Assembly (NCBI GenBank): GCA_006386115.1
Contig: VFIW01000050.1
Coordinates: forward strand, 1-64,000
From: Globisporangium splendens
Lineage: Eukaryota > Oomycota > Peronosporomycetes > Pythiales > Pythiaceae
Direction of reading: 5' to 3'
Length of the DNA stretch: 64,000 bases
How positions within the stretch are numbered: the stretch's first letter is position 1; each line of letters opens with the position of its first letter. Below are positions 21,927-32,865 of the stretch, in pieces. The notes beneath the pieces were generated by a model. The model saw nothing but the letters and a program-made list of their open reading frames with translations. It was not told the DNA's origin and searched no databases. Position numbers and translations under genes: made by a program.

Positions 21927-22781
21927 TTATTCGACGTCCTGCACGTTCATGTCGCCCTGGTTGGCATCAACGTTGTCCGGCTCCTGGTCCGACGTCCACA
22001 ACGTCAAGTTGTCGCGCAGCAGCTGCATGATGAGCGTCGAGTCCTTGTACGACTCCTCCGACAGCGTGTCCAACTCGGCGATAGCGTCATCGAACGCCTG
22101 CTTGGCCAGGTTGCACGCACGGTCCGGAGAGTTCAGGATCTCGTAGTAGAACACCGAGAAGTTCAACGCCAAGCCGAGGCGGATCGGGTGCGTTGGCGGA
22201 AGCTCGGCCATAGCAATGGTCGACGCCTGCTTGTACGCCTCCAGCGCCTTGTCCGACGACTCCTTGCGTTCGTCGTCGACCTGGAACTCGGCCAAGTAAC
22301 GGTGGTAGTCACCCTTCATCTTGTAGTAGAAGACCTTGCCTTCCTCCGACGACGAGTTCGGGATCAGGTTGTTCTCGATGATCGTCAAAATGTCGTTACA
22401 GATGTCCACGAGTTCGCCCTCGATCTTCTGGCGGTACGACTTGATGTGCTCGCTGCGCTCGCTGTCGCCCTTGTTCTCGATCGACGAGATCACACGCCAC
22501 GACGCGCGGCGCGAGCCGATCACGTTCTTGTACGCCACCGACAGCAGGTTGCGCTCCTCCACCGTCAACTCGACGTTGTGGTTGTTGGCCACCGCCTTCA
22601 TGTGGTCCACCATTTCGTCATAACTATCAAGATGCACACAAAGCGTCGTCAGCACACCCGCATACACACACACACACATACATACATAGAGAAAGAGAAC
22701 GAGAGAGAGAGAGAAAGAGAGAGCGTACCGCTCGGCCTGTTCGGCCAACTTGGCGAGGAAGACAAGCGAGTCGCGGTCCAT
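21927..22781 (-). CDS. 14-3-3 protein, one intron
   Basis: Exons 22781-22729 and 22623-21927 give 249 residues, the usual 14-3-3 length. The 105-nt intron splits an Arg codon in AER/YDEM, the conserved junction of helices 1 and 2. Family landmarks are present: [20 protein letters not shown], the phosphopeptide-binding basic patch (Lys and Arg in NVIGSRR, later [13 protein letters not shown]), [14 protein letters not shown], and DNLTLWTSD near the C-terminus. The acidic variable tail is short. The product is a cytosolic dimeric adaptor that binds phosphoserine or phosphothreonine motifs of signalling and metabolic proteins. It is a conserved housekeeping gene in an otherwise accessory region. 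Confidence 0.95.
   Translation of the reverse strand: MDRDSLVFLAKLAEQAERYALSFSLSLVLFLYVCMCVCVYAGVLTTLCVHLDSYDEMVDHMKAVANNHNVELTVEERNLLSVAYKNVIGSRRASWRVISSIENKGDSERSEHIKSYRQKIEGELVDICNDILTIIENNLIPNSSSEEGKVFYYKMKGDYHRYLAEFQVDDERKESSDKALEAYKQASTIAMAELPPTHPIRLGLALNFSVFYYEILNSPDRACNLAKQAFDDAIAELDTLSEESYKDSTLIMQLLRDNLTLWTSDQEPDNVDANQGDMNVQDVE
22624..22728 (-). other. Intron of the 14-3-3 gene
   Basis: GTACGC donor and TAG acceptor on the minus strand. It contains a CT-rich tract (GA on the plus strand) and a GT/CA microsatellite. Splicing gives a contiguous 14-3-3 frame. Confidence 0.88.
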
Positions 22782-25080
22782 TATGCTGAGGCTGGGAGAA
22801 GAAGAAAAGGGGGATGCTTGCGGAGTTGGCGGCAAAAAGAAATATGGGCGGCTCAGGATGCTCTGCTCCCCCCTTTTCCACAACGAAGAAAAGAAAGGAA
22901 AAGAAAGGAAAAGAAAAACCACCGCGGTTTTATTTCCACACGGCTTCAACGACCGACGCTTTTTATTCTCAGCCAAATTAAAGTATAGTTTTATACAGGA
23001 GGAAGGGAAGGGGTGAAAGGAGAAGGTGAAATGCGAAAGTGGGGCAAACGGGAGTGTTGGTCACGATGGCGTCCAAGGTGTTTCATACAGGACAGAGGCG
23101 GTTATGGCTGGATTGATGCAGTTGACCAAAGAAGGGGGCGGAAATTTTCAACCTGCAGCTGATGCCTTTGTTCTTTTCTTTTGCGCTGCACACACCTTCT
23201 CTCTATATATAATTACGCAAAACCCTCGTGTTTATTTATTTATTCGGCGTGGCAGCACCCCACGTTTTCTCCGATCACAATCACTCGCCCCATTGCTACA
23301 TCGTTACGTCCTGCGTGCAAACAAGCCGGTTGATGTGCGTTGTCTTTATTCTTTATAGAGAGTCGAGGATAGCCGGACCGAGTGCGTTGCTCAAGTGCGT
23401 CAGTGAGGTGTGCGCTCGAGTCCTGGTGGGATATAAAAAGTGTACGCAAATAGACGGCGAAACTACCCATGTCGGGTTATTTTTACAACCGCACGATTTT
23501 GTAGAATAGCTGGTGGTTTCAGGCAACTCGTGCAACCGAGAATATGCACACAATTAAAAAGAAGCACAAAGGCACAACGCATATGGAACAAAACCGGTGC
23601 CTTGGGTTGTTTTCTGAAAGAGGTGCGTCAGAGAGTGTCCGCGCCAATCGTTTGTAGAGGAAACAGAGAAAAAGAAAAAAGGAGGAGGGACGACGCGCCA
23701 AGCAAACCAAAAAGCTCACCAAGGAGGAGCAGCTTCGAGAGTGATGGTTCACAAGAAATCCCCACACATCAAAAATAGTCCGACTGATGGTCCATGCTGA
23801 ACAAAGCAACCATCTTTGCACTTCAATCCCATCGACGATTTCTTAGACTGAGGCAGCCGATGTGCATACTGCTCTTTCGCACAGCAAACTTGCATTTTGC
23901 ATATCCAGGATCTGGAGCGTGTCGCAAAGGCGCTTCCATTCCGCTGTACACCATCAGCAAGTCATTATAGCACTCGTTGTGGAGTGTGAATAAGCACTCG
24001 TCACTAACGAAGCCACGACATGCAACAACAACACACCATTTTCACAAAAGAAAGCGTTCACAGTCGCCATCATTCCGCTTTTTCTGCACACCAAAAAGTT
24101 CGCAAAAACTGCAAGCATCAATTCAGGCAAAAACCAGCTCTTACAATCCAACAATATCGCCTGAGTTTAGATATTTGGAGTTTGCAGCACAGTCAAACAC
24201 AGCAGGAATCATGTTTGCCAGAATCCACAGAAAAGGTGGTACAGTGGCAGGTGTACCCATACAACTGGTACCAGTGGCGCACGAACTGAACTTCAACCGA
24301 ATCTTTTTCTTCGGTAATGGGTGGCTGCAGTGCTCCTGAGCTCAATCTTTTGCCGCAGACCGCATTGCTTCGCAGTGATACGAATAGATCCGCAAAGATG
24401 CACGTGCCGAGCTGACCGGAGTGCTGCATTGGCGAATCGTTCATGATTGTCACCACATCGGTCTGAACTCTATGAAGTGAACTTGCTGTTGTGATATCGC
24501 CAGAGCGGATGCGGGTCCAGATCCGCGTGAGACAGTGAGGCAATGGGCTCATTCAAATCTTAGTCGGAGATGCTTGGAAAGCGGGAGTTGCTGGCTGTAA
24601 CTGGAGACTGAGACCACCCTGGGTGTGGAAATGTATCTCTGGGCGAGAATTCTGGTTCAAAGCGGGTGATAAAGGCTATGATGCCCGGTACTTGGTGGTG
24701 GTTGCAGATGTGCTGAATATCGCCAGAGTCGACGTGGGTGTCAGATCGCGGGGGAGAACGCAGTGAAAATATTACGAGCGCACTTGTGCCGTGCTCCAAA
24801 TTCAACTGAGATATTCGGCAGAATGGATTGTAATGGCTGCGCAGTGAGGTCGACACGGTGGCAAAGGAGGGGGAGCAAGACAATAAGTGCCCGCTCTTGG
24901 ATCCTCAGCCATTCAGTCGTCCATGATTTGGTTCTTCGACGATAGATCATACAACAGTCTCGCATGCGTAGCAAGTTGTATCTGGTCGCTTTCGAGATAG
25001 GCTGTAGCCATCTACCAAATTCTCTCAATGCGAAGGGTTGAAAGACGGTATCATCTTCTCCACGCGGCCGCATTGTTTTA
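22782..25080. other. Intergenic, no gene recognised
   Basis: Includes the 14-3-3 upstream region (A/G-rich on plus, 22800-22930). Minus-strand ORFs at 24560-24883 and 24741-25073 overlap in different frames and might be parts of one decayed gene, but no domain was recognised. Confidence 0.35.
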
Positions 25081-25099
25081 GAGCACTCTCCTCAGCGGT

Positions 25100-25380
25100 G
25101 ACACCCAAAACTGCTATTACAGCTATGCCTGCACTTGAGTTTGTTACGAAAGTTGAAAGCCGCATGACGGTCGCGTGGGCAAACGCATGGCTTTTTTCAT
25201 CATGTTATCCTCTCAGCATGGTGAGAAAGGGTACGCAGAGCATTTTGACTATCGTACTCTGCATGGCGAGGAGCTTGTCATGGAAGGTGGCTTTGGCTCA
25301 CGCTGCATTAGAAAGACCCTATGCTGCGGTTCCTTCTCGTTCGCATCGCGCGCCTCCAACTCACAGCTTACAAAGCATTT
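25100..25380 (+). pseudogene. Decayed PLAC8-like fragment
   Basis: One plus frame reads FVTKVESRMTVAWANAWLFSS, which resembles FAMAQIESRMAIASYGSSMAF of the intact PLAC8 gene 0.5 kb downstream. Surrounding frames are broken. It is probably an eroded tandem copy. Confidence 0.4.
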
Positions 25381-25611
25381 AGTAACACACACTTTGTATT
25401 GAAAAATCAAGTGTCCAACGAGAGCTTCAGGCATTGGACACCATTCTGAAGGCTTTGTTGGATACTAGGTGCAAGGTTTGTACCCAATATCCCAGGCTTC
25501 AACGAAGGCAAACAAGCGCCGCTCTCACGAGATTGCATTCACAGCACCGCGTTCGTTTCGATGGGTTCTTTGTTTCATTCCACAGCGAGTCATTGCGAGA
25601 ATCACGGCGTA

Positions 25612-26226
25612 ATGAGCAACCCTGAGACGAGTTTCCATGCGATTCACGACGTCAGCCATGCGGTTGTCACCATCGACAGCGGCGTGTGTGTCGAGGAATC
25701 GTCGACATCTCCGTGCCGAGACTGCAACGGAATCGTGCTCTTCGCGTGGTCGCACCCTCTGAAATCCCCCGAGGACCGATGCGGCGACGCGCAGGAGTGC
25801 AAGTACACCTTCCCGTGCTTTGCGATGGCGCAGATCGAGAGCCGCATGGCGATCGCGTCGTACGGGTCGTCCATGGCGTTCTACGCAGTGTTTTCGGCGC
25901 TGCACTTGCTCACGATGATCGGCTTTGCGGTCACAATCGAGTACCTCTGGATGGTGCTGCCGCTCACGCCGTTGATTCTCCTCATCGTCGGGCTCTCGCT
26001 CCTGGTCATGATCCTCACGGAGATCGTCAAAGCGCGCATTGTGTCGACGCGCATGGCGATCCGCACCGCGTTCGACATCCCGGGCGACAAGAGCGACGAC
26101 CGCAGCGCTGTGACCTGGCACCCGAGACGCGTGATCCGCCAAATGGCGCGCCACCTGCAATGCGACAACGCCAAGCTCCTTGAACAAGTGGATACGCTCC
26201 CAGCGATGGAGAATTTGGGCCGCTGA
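25612..26226 (+). CDS. PLAC8-motif membrane protein, copy 1
   Basis: A 204-residue protein if started at 25612 (MSNPETSF); an in-frame ATG at 25561 would add 17 residues and cannot be excluded. The Cys-rich region (SPCRDCNG, DRCGDAQECKYTFPCFAMAQIESRM) carries the PLAC8 signature AQIESRM.IASY. Two hydrophobic helices follow (about 85-110 and 115-145), then the basic segment IRTAFDIPGDKSDD and the typical CC-region remnant RRVIRQMARHLQCD. PLAC8 proteins are membrane proteins linked to cell size, ion transport or stress, with no agreed biochemical role. The second Cys motif common in plants is reduced here. A paralogue lies at 41263-41856 and decayed fragments lie on both sides. Confidence 0.75.
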   Translation: MSNPETSFHAIHDVSHAVVTIDSGVCVEESSTSPCRDCNGIVLFAWSHPLKSPEDRCGDAQECKYTFPCFAMAQIESRMAIASYGSSMAFYAVFSALHLLTMIGFAVTIEYLWMVLPLTPLILLIVGLSLLVMILTEIVKARIVSTRMAIRTAFDIPGDKSDDRSAVTWHPRRVIRQMARHLQCDNAKLLEQVDTLPAMENLGR

Positions 26227-26569
26227 GTCTCGAGATCTTGGATAAAAGCAAGTAGATCACTCCTTGTGACGCTTTCCAGTCAACTTGGCGTCAAAGTCCT
26301 GGAGCGACTGTAAGCGCTTGATCGCAGGATCCCTCTAAGCCACTTTGCCTTTCTCAACCTACGATTGAAGTGTGTTAAGAGGCAATTCGGATCACCAGAA
26401 ATTGACGAGCACACGTGAAATGTCGGCCACGTGCAACGTCGGCGACTCAAGAGGCGTGGAGGTTTTGATGATCGAGGAAAAAGCTGGGAGCCTTCACTCA
26501 AACTGGCTCACGTATTCCCAGTGTCAAATATGACAGCATCCAGAAAAAATGAGCTTTTCATGCGCTAAG
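26227..26569. other. Spacer downstream of PLAC8 copy 1
   Basis: No gene seen; probable 3' UTR and eroded sequence leading into the decayed copy. Confidence 0.4.
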
Positions 26570-26760
26570 ACTATTAACTAATAAGCGGGTTCTCGACGCT
26601 CTCTGCAAACATTGAATGGACGCACGCCTGTGGTCGAGGAAATTTGTATCTCTGGACCTCACGCCATTTACTCTCTTGATCGCTAGGCTCATGATCCTCG
26701 CAGACATCGTCAAAGTAGTGCACAATGACAAGACGCGCAAGCAGATCTGAACCGCTTTTA
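26570..26760 (+). pseudogene. Decayed PLAC8-like fragment (transmembrane part)
   Basis: The frame at about 26657-26742 reads LTPFTLLIARLMILADIVKV, similar to LTPLILLIVGLSLLVMILTE in the intact gene, then stops. The Cys-rich half is missing. It is an eroded copy. Confidence 0.45.
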
Positions 26761-27041
26761 TTTCGCCACTCGCCGAGGCACCTAGATCATGCCAAGCACA
26801 AAGTTCACAGACGCTGCAGGACACTACCAACAGATCAAAAGAGCAGAAACGAGCACCGTGCCTGGTCCTGGTACACGATTCCTTGTCGCTCTCAATCATA
26901 ACCATATAAACACACCAACTGCGAGTCCCTGGCATATGAGGAAGAGCCTACAGCGTCACAAAAATTGCCATTCCATTTGCTGGTTATACGTACATATATA
27001 CCTTTTTTTCTCAATCCAAGCGCGTGCTCCTTTTTCAGCTT

Positions 27042-27710
27042 TTACTTCTTTGGGTCGTCGATGGACTGCTGCAGCGCGTCGTCCATGGCAGCACAGACCA
27101 TGATCACGAAGGACACGTCGGCGCCCGAGACGACCTCGACGTTGTACTCGCCGCTGCCGAAGGGCACGTGCTTGCCCTCGGGACGGTACACCTTGGCGAT
27201 GCCCTGGCGGCCGCCCGTCATCCCGCGGTCAATATAAATAAACACCGTGCGCTGGCGCCAGTCGCCATGGACGCCGATGCGGCTCTTCTCGCCCGTCTCG
27301 GGATTCTGGTACTCGGCGTAGAGCGGGTTGCGGTGCAGCGGGATGAACTTGACCTCGGCCTGCGTCAGGTAGTACTCGGTCTCCTTCCCCACGTGCATGT
27401 TGTACGCCATGGTGTACGTCCACGTCTCGTGCATGTGCGCCACGGGGATGTTGTACGCGTCCACGAGCCACTTGGTCTTAGGGTCCGCGGCCACGCCGTC
27501 GATCGCCGGCCGCACACGAAAGAGTTCCTTGCCCGAGAGCGCGTCCTTGATCGTGTAGCCCTCTTCGCCGGTCTTGAACCAGAAGTTGTCGCTCAGCGCG
27601 ATGGTCGTCGTGCGCGACTGGCAGAAGCGCTGGTTCACCATGAACGGGAACTTGCGCTGCGGCGTCAGCGGCGCCGACAGAAAGCGCTCTTTCGACGAGG
27701 AACCGCCCAT
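27042..27710 (-). CDS. LURP-one-related (tubby-like fold) protein
   Basis: A 222-residue protein of the LOR/DUF567 family. The start at 27710 gives MGGSSSKE, a good N-myristoylation context (Gly2, Ser6), so membrane attachment by acylation is plausible. The LOR beta-barrel pattern is visible: FCQSRTTTIALSDNFWFK, GYTIKDALSGKELFRVRP, a central WTYTMAYNM, RIGVHGDWRQRTVFIYID, and the closing EYNVEVVSGADVSFVIMVCA helix that threads the barrel. In plants LOR proteins act in defence against oomycetes; in oomycetes their function is unknown, and related tubby folds bind phosphoinositides. A 5' fragment of a close relative (MGSSSSKERFLAAPLS) is fused to HECT sequence at 40.6 kb. Confidence 0.85.
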   Translation of the reverse strand: MGGSSSKERFLSAPLTPQRKFPFMVNQRFCQSRTTTIALSDNFWFKTGEEGYTIKDALSGKELFRVRPAIDGVAADPKTKWLVDAYNIPVAHMHETWTYTMAYNMHVGKETEYYLTQAEVKFIPLHRNPLYAEYQNPETGEKSRIGVHGDWRQRTVFIYIDRGMTGGRQGIAKVYRPEGKHVPFGSGEYNVEVVSGADVSFVIMVCAAMDDALQQSIDDPKK

Positions 27711-29597
27711 TTTCCGATACGTGAGACTGAGACGAAGGAGGTCGCAGGTGAATCGCGGAGTGCGGCAAGTGTCAGGACATGGATTCTGACGCGAGGAGAG
27801 ACGAGGGAGACGCCCCGCTCTCGCGCTGATTGCGGGCGTGAGGGAATTACGCGCAGCGCATCCCCGCACAGACGCAAAAGTGAGTGGCAGCGTCATGAGA
27901 ATGCCACAGTTCCAGCATGAGGTCAATCAGGGTCAGGGAGCTGTGATGATTGATGTGGATGTTTAAATTAATGTAGTTTAAAATCTATAAATGAAGCTTT
28001 TTTGTATAGTTGTTATGATTGTAGAAATGGATATAGATGTTTAATCTGAGAAAGGGGTGTGAACTTCGATTGTGGTGAAGGTAGAGACACCTTTATATTG
28101 TCAGATAGCCTTTGTAAAGTCGACAAATGACACGAATGGGATAATACAGAGTACTTTTATTTAGGGTAAATAGGATTGAGTGCACTTAGCCTATTATGAA
28201 AGGCCGATTGGCTTTTCTCTCGCGAGGAGCTCATCCCCATCTGCACCTGGAATGCCATCGCTGGGTTCTCTCTTTTCCTGTTTTTGACCTCACAAATTCA
28301 CTCGATCATTCGTTTACAACAGCGCTGGACTTGGGAACCACTCAGCGCAATATCCGCGCGGAGAGGTTTCTTTCTCTTGAAGCCCTCTCGTCTCACTCGA
28401 CCGGACGAGACCAGAAGCTGCTCATGAATGCGCGTTTGGCATTTGGAACGCGTCTGAACATGCATCAGGATACATTCCCAAGTCACCTTGAAGATACCCA
28501 CGTCCCACGCAGCAAAGGATATTCCAAGTGCTGTGAAAGACGCAATGCACTTCCGCTTCACGGTCGAAAAGTGTGTCACTGGGCAAGCTCAAGGACACTG
28601 TCGATAGTGCAGATTGACACCTTCATCACCAAATTAATGCTTAGCAGGTGCTCATCTCTTGCTTGACTAAGACGTGAGTGAGCGTAGCGTGTACACAAAA
28701 TCTGGAAAATCGGTACGCGGTCTGCAGAACGTGAAGACCCCACGAAGTAGCTTTCGACTACGACTGCCCCCGCATCATCAAGTTGCACGATAACTCGGTT
28801 GTGATCAAGCGAGTTGCCTCGCTCGCTGTACAGTGTCTGCAGTGAGCTCTACCTTTAAGAAGGACAATGCAAGGCGAAGGCGTTTGCAGCGCACCACCTT
28901 TCTGCATAGGCATAAGCGCAGCATTCTTGCGGCTGATCATTCTCGCAAGCTGCATTACGAACTCTGGAGATGTCAGACCACCGTTCAGGCTGGTTGACTT
29001 GTGCGACCGTCATGGTAACTATTGGCGATCTGTGTGGCTACTACAGTAATTACACGAATCACTTTGATCACCCAACAATCACTTTCCCATGGTAGAAATT
29101 ATCGCACCCTCAACGCTAATTCTTATCCTTCACACCCCTAATGCCTCAGCATCTTCTAGACTCCCACCCCTAATAAATGGTTGATTTAACCCTCACATTT
29201 AGAAGTGAACGCCATCAACCCTTTTTATTCGCATCACAAACACAAACAACTTTTTAATTGTGCCCCCTTCCCTCTCTTCACCCCCAAAAAAAACAAAAAG
29301 GTTGAACCACATATCTGGTCGCGCGTTGCACACACATTGCAGTTTGTTGACACGACCATCACTCTGCGACGAGATAGTACAGCCACAAATGGATAAAAGC
29401 GTCGCGTTGTGGACGCCACATTGCTGAGATGGCGCTTTGACGGCACGTCGTGTCGTTGCATCGCGAGCGACCACGCGAACCGTGTGTCCTTCCATCCGTC
29501 TGACTGTCGATATTTGTTTCTGCGCATCCGTCCATCCGAGCTTTCAATTGGTCAGTTTCAGTCGCTTAATCAACCAACCAGTGAACAACCAGCTCAG
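27711..29597. other. Intergenic between divergent genes, no gene recognised
   Basis: A 156-codon plus ORF at 28196-28666 lacks a motif and is interrupted on both sides. 27950-28190 is AT-rich. The 29470-29597 stretch is the probable 5' UTR and promoter of the START-FYVE gene, though no convincing Inr was found. Confidence 0.4.
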
Positions 29598-30824
29598 ATG
29601 AAGCACGCGACGGCGAAAATGAATCCGCGCGACGCGATGCCGACGCTCGAGCTCTCTCCCGCGGAGGCGGCCTCGATCGGCGAGCAGGTCGACCGCATCG
29701 CGCTGGACACGCTCGCTGCGTTTGACGCATTCCTCACGGAGAACCGGCAGTTTCCCAAGAAAACGTGGAAGCTCGTCAAGACCCGCAGCAAGCTGCGCGC
29801 GTACCGCACCAGACGTCGCCGTTCTTCCAGGGACGAGCGTCAACGAGCACCTGTTCCACGAGACGGCAGACATATGTGCAAGAACAGCGAGAGCCACATT
29901 TCCAGCGGCAGTAGCAGTGACGACATGGCCCAAACCGTTGTGCTTGAAGAGCGCAAGCAGAAGACGCCGCCTCTTGTCGTGGTCAGCGGGGTCGTTCCTG
30001 GCACGCTCGAGGACGTCATGTACGGCAACATGTCGGACAGCGACGCGACATGGCGGCTGCGAAGTCATTACCTGAAGGATGCGCACCACGACTGCAAGAT
30101 GCTGGCGACGATCCGACGGCCGAGTGCGCAAGATCCGTTCCGCTTTCTCGCATTGCGCTGGTCGCTCAAGAAGTTTCCAGCGTTCATGAAGATGCGCGAC
30201 GTGGTCTATGCCGAGAGTTCTGGAGTGGTGCGCGATCCCGTAACCAACGAGATCACGGCGGGGTACAACATCATGCACTCGATCGAGCTGCCAGGTAAGA
30301 CTCCAAACCTCGCACCAGACTTTGATATTCTCCGGTTCAGCATGTCGCTTTGTTTCGTCGCGCGGGCTCACGATGCACACTCGACCGAGATCTATTGTCA
30401 AGCCGTGTGTCTCCCTGGCCCCAACGCGCTCGAGAGCGTCTCGACACTCATCTATGCCGAGAATCTGCTCAATTCCGCGAATGTCGTCTCCTGTGCAGTC
30501 GCAAAGAAGCTCGTGTGGCTCTCGCAGGAACGGGAGCGATTCCAATACACCAAGCGCACATTGGCCACGGCCACGCACTGCCAAGGGTGTCTGCGAGGTC
30601 TCAAGCTTGTCGGCGGTTTGAGCCGAACTGCTTCCGTGTGTCAGTGCTGTCGACGCATCGTGTGTGGGAAATGCCATAGCGAGAAGAAAGTGGTCGTGGA
30701 CCCGCAGACACATGGCGTGGTCGACAGAGCGCTCGTGTTCTGCCTCCAGTGCGTCGCTGAGGCGACGGAAATGAGCGCCATGACGATCGTGAATGGGTCT
30801 GAGTCAGACGACTCGGGCAATTGA
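29598..30824 (+). CDS. START-like/FYVE zinc-finger protein
   Basis: A 408-residue protein of a large oomycete-expanded family. The ATG at 29598 was chosen because upstream in-frame sequence is low-quality coding. An N-terminal helical region (about 16-75) precedes a basic and Ser-rich linker. A START-like lipid-binding domain spans about 130-310 (GTLEDVMYGNMSDSDATWRL, then WSLKKFPAFMKMRDVVYAE). A C-terminal FYVE-type finger has all eight zinc ligands as four C-x2-C pairs: 328/331, 348/351, 356/359 and 382/385, but the canonical WxxD and RRHHC signatures are weak (ASVCQCCRRIVCGKC). The likely role is membrane recruitment through PI3P-like lipids with lipid sensing or transfer; this is inferred from domains. 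Confidence 0.83.
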   Translation: MKHATAKMNPRDAMPTLELSPAEAASIGEQVDRIALDTLAAFDAFLTENRQFPKKTWKLVKTRSKLRAYRTRRRRSSRDERQRAPVPRDGRHMCKNSESHISSGSSSDDMAQTVVLEERKQKTPPLVVVSGVVPGTLEDVMYGNMSDSDATWRLRSHYLKDAHHDCKMLATIRRPSAQDPFRFLALRWSLKKFPAFMKMRDVVYAESSGVVRDPVTNEITAGYNIMHSIELPGKTPNLAPDFDILRFSMSLCFVARAHDAHSTEIYCQAVCLPGPNALESVSTLIYAENLLNSANVVSCAVAKKLVWLSQERERFQYTKRTLATATHCQGCLRGLKLVGGLSRTASVCQCCRRIVCGKCHSEKKVVVDPQTHGVVDRALVFCLQCVAEATEMSAMTIVNGSESDDSGN

Positions 30825-31597
30825 CACTGCCAATTTGACAGATCTAATCGATGTAATTACCAGTTGCGCAAGCAACACAATGCAAGAGCAATGAAATCAA
30901 TGTATTCAGATAGTAGAATGTCGAGATGCCATCGTGATGAAGTAATGTAGCATGTGTCGAGCTAAACAAGTGGCACTCTAGCGCGATGCCTACAACGACG
31001 CCAGCAACGAAGCCGAGAACGACTCCGACCTCGACACCCACAACACAGATCACAGAATTTTAACTCCGTGATCTGCAAAATTTCAAGAACTTGTCTGAAT
31101 TGTTGGGAGTTTACTGTGCGCAATTACTTCCAAGCGACTTACTGTGGTAAATTCTGTCCAGTTCAAACGCTCTAGTTGAGTAAAAAAATCGTTTTCTACT
31201 TATTAAATTCAAGTATCAAAAGATGCAATTGGACTTGCCCTTTGTCACGTCCTGTCCTGCTGTCTGTCGTGTTAAAACAAGAAATTACATGTGTGGTCAT
31301 TGTGCACCTGTACACAGCGACGTGAAAACTAGTGACACGCAGTATGTACCCTTTTCAAACAGCTCCTTGTTATTTGCAAAGTGAGGAAAAACGTGACCAT
31401 GCCCAGCAGATTGCCCACGAGTCTCAGTGTAATGGGGATTCGCCTAGTAAAGGAACGAAGGTACTATAGATCGCGAGTCCGAGAACGAGGTATCGTTATA
31501 AGAATCCCAGATCACAGATCCATCGGTCATTATCTAGTGGCTCGCGCTGCTACCCGGCGACGCGTCCAATGAATCGGCGGGGTATGCTATTCCACCA
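30825..31597. other. Intergenic, no gene seen
   Basis: AT-rich spacer; short motif-free ORFs only. Confidence 0.5.
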
Positions 31598-31906
31598 GTC
31601 AGTGTGCCGCAGGAGCCCCTTCCTTAAACGATTCCACGACGGCGTGCGGTGAGGACCCATACACAGACTTGGCGTACTCCACGAAGGACTTGGTCGTGCA
31701 CGTTTGCTTCAGGTAGGCGCTATTGTCATCGCGAATCACATGGTTCGTTATCGATAACGTAAACCAACTGCAAATGCCAGCGCTTTAGGCACAGAAGTGC
31801 ATTTATTGTCACTGTAAAATGTTGTCACGGCGAAGTCTCCAGTCACGACGCCGGAAAAGACGCTCGTTGTCGCCGCGAGCAGTGCTGCACACAAGAAAAC
31901 GCGCAT
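31598..31906 (-). pseudogene. Broken copy of the secreted Cys-rich protein
   Basis: The minus-strand start MRVFLCAALLAATTS at 31906 resembles MRTLPCVALLAAASS of the intact gene at 32866. DFAVTTFYSDNKCTSVPKAL matches its mature N-terminus, then a stop follows a short deletion. A second frame (31735-31600) carries YLKQTCTTKSFVEYAKSVYG and VVESF, matching VKQSCTATSYAESAKTVFG. The last half is absent. The intact gene and this relic are divergent, about 1 kb apart. Confidence 0.7.
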
Positions 31907-32761
31907 TTTGTGGAATGGAATCAGGACGCTGTCGTTGCAGGTTACAGATAGGTTACCTGAAGCAGAGGATGCTGGAGCTTGGTGTGCTGCTGGCCGACGA
32001 AAATTGAGCAGTGAGAGCAACAAACCGCAGCGAGACGCAAAGATCCCACATCTCGCTCGCTTTTTCCTGATCCAACTGAGGCTGCACAGTCTAAATTATG
32101 GCGAAACGTGTTTGTATAAGTGCGCGCAGTTTTCCAGGTCCGCGGTTAACCCCAAGGTAGCGTCCCTTTCCATCTCGCATCGCAAAGCACACTCACATCA
32201 AGCATTGTTAGACGCTTCTTTACGCTTCGTACCAATTTACACAAACTGTAATGTGCCGGCAGTGCTCCCACGCATCTGTTTGTGCTGTATCACGCTCAGG
32301 ATGTCCTGGTGTACCTCCTTCTGAAAGACATCATTTTCAAAGCAATCTCTCTAAGTAGGATATCATAAGAAGGCTGGGCAGGGCGTAAATGTATTTTTTG
32401 ATGCAAGTTCAAGGATTATGCTCCAGTGTAATTATGATAGATTGGAGCGTAATCCTCGACATTAACCCAGCCGGACGAGCAAAGCACTACAGCCACTGGG
32501 TGCCTAAACATTGTGACCACTACACACACTACGTTCGTAGCTAAGCCGTTGGACATGTTCGTAGACGACAAAACGTGTCCAACGTCTCATTATATATTCT
32601 TGTTTTCTTCAAATTAAAAGGTCGATCGCCATCGTCATTGATCAAGGCAAGGAGTTATCTTGTGGGTGGTGCGCTGAGAACACGGAGACTACTGCCACCA
32701 AGCACGTTCTGTGAGTTTATCAGAGAAGCGTGCGTCGCTCTTTCTCGTGCTGCATGGTCGG
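31907..32761. other. Divergent spacer, no gene seen
   Basis: Lies between the broken and intact copies of the secreted protein gene. ORFs here are partly antisense of the relic and carry no motif. Confidence 0.45.
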
Positions 32762-32780
32762 TCTCATTGTTGATTTTTCG
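32762..32780 (+). promoter_or_regulatory. Oomycete Inr+FPR core promoter
   Basis: TCTCATTGTTGATTTTTCG matches the Inr (TCATTYYNCAWTTT-like) with a T-rich FPR, about 86 bp before the ATG at 32866. Confidence 0.6.
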
Positions 32781-32865
32781 CTCACGCTCAAGAGCCCACG
32801 TTCCAGCACCTTCAGTCGCGCCACACCCTTTCCTGCTCCGCCGCCAACTTCTCTTCATCCAGCAA

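Noticed and set aside
21900..22988. 362-codon plus-strand ORF
   Set aside because: Antisense of the 14-3-3 gene, including its intron; a shadow of GC-rich codons.
27024..27920. 298-codon plus-strand ORF
   Set aside because: Antisense shadow of the LURP-one-related gene.
28196..28666. 156-codon plus-strand ORF
   Set aside because: No motif, no promoter match, codon use like spacer, interrupted on both sides.
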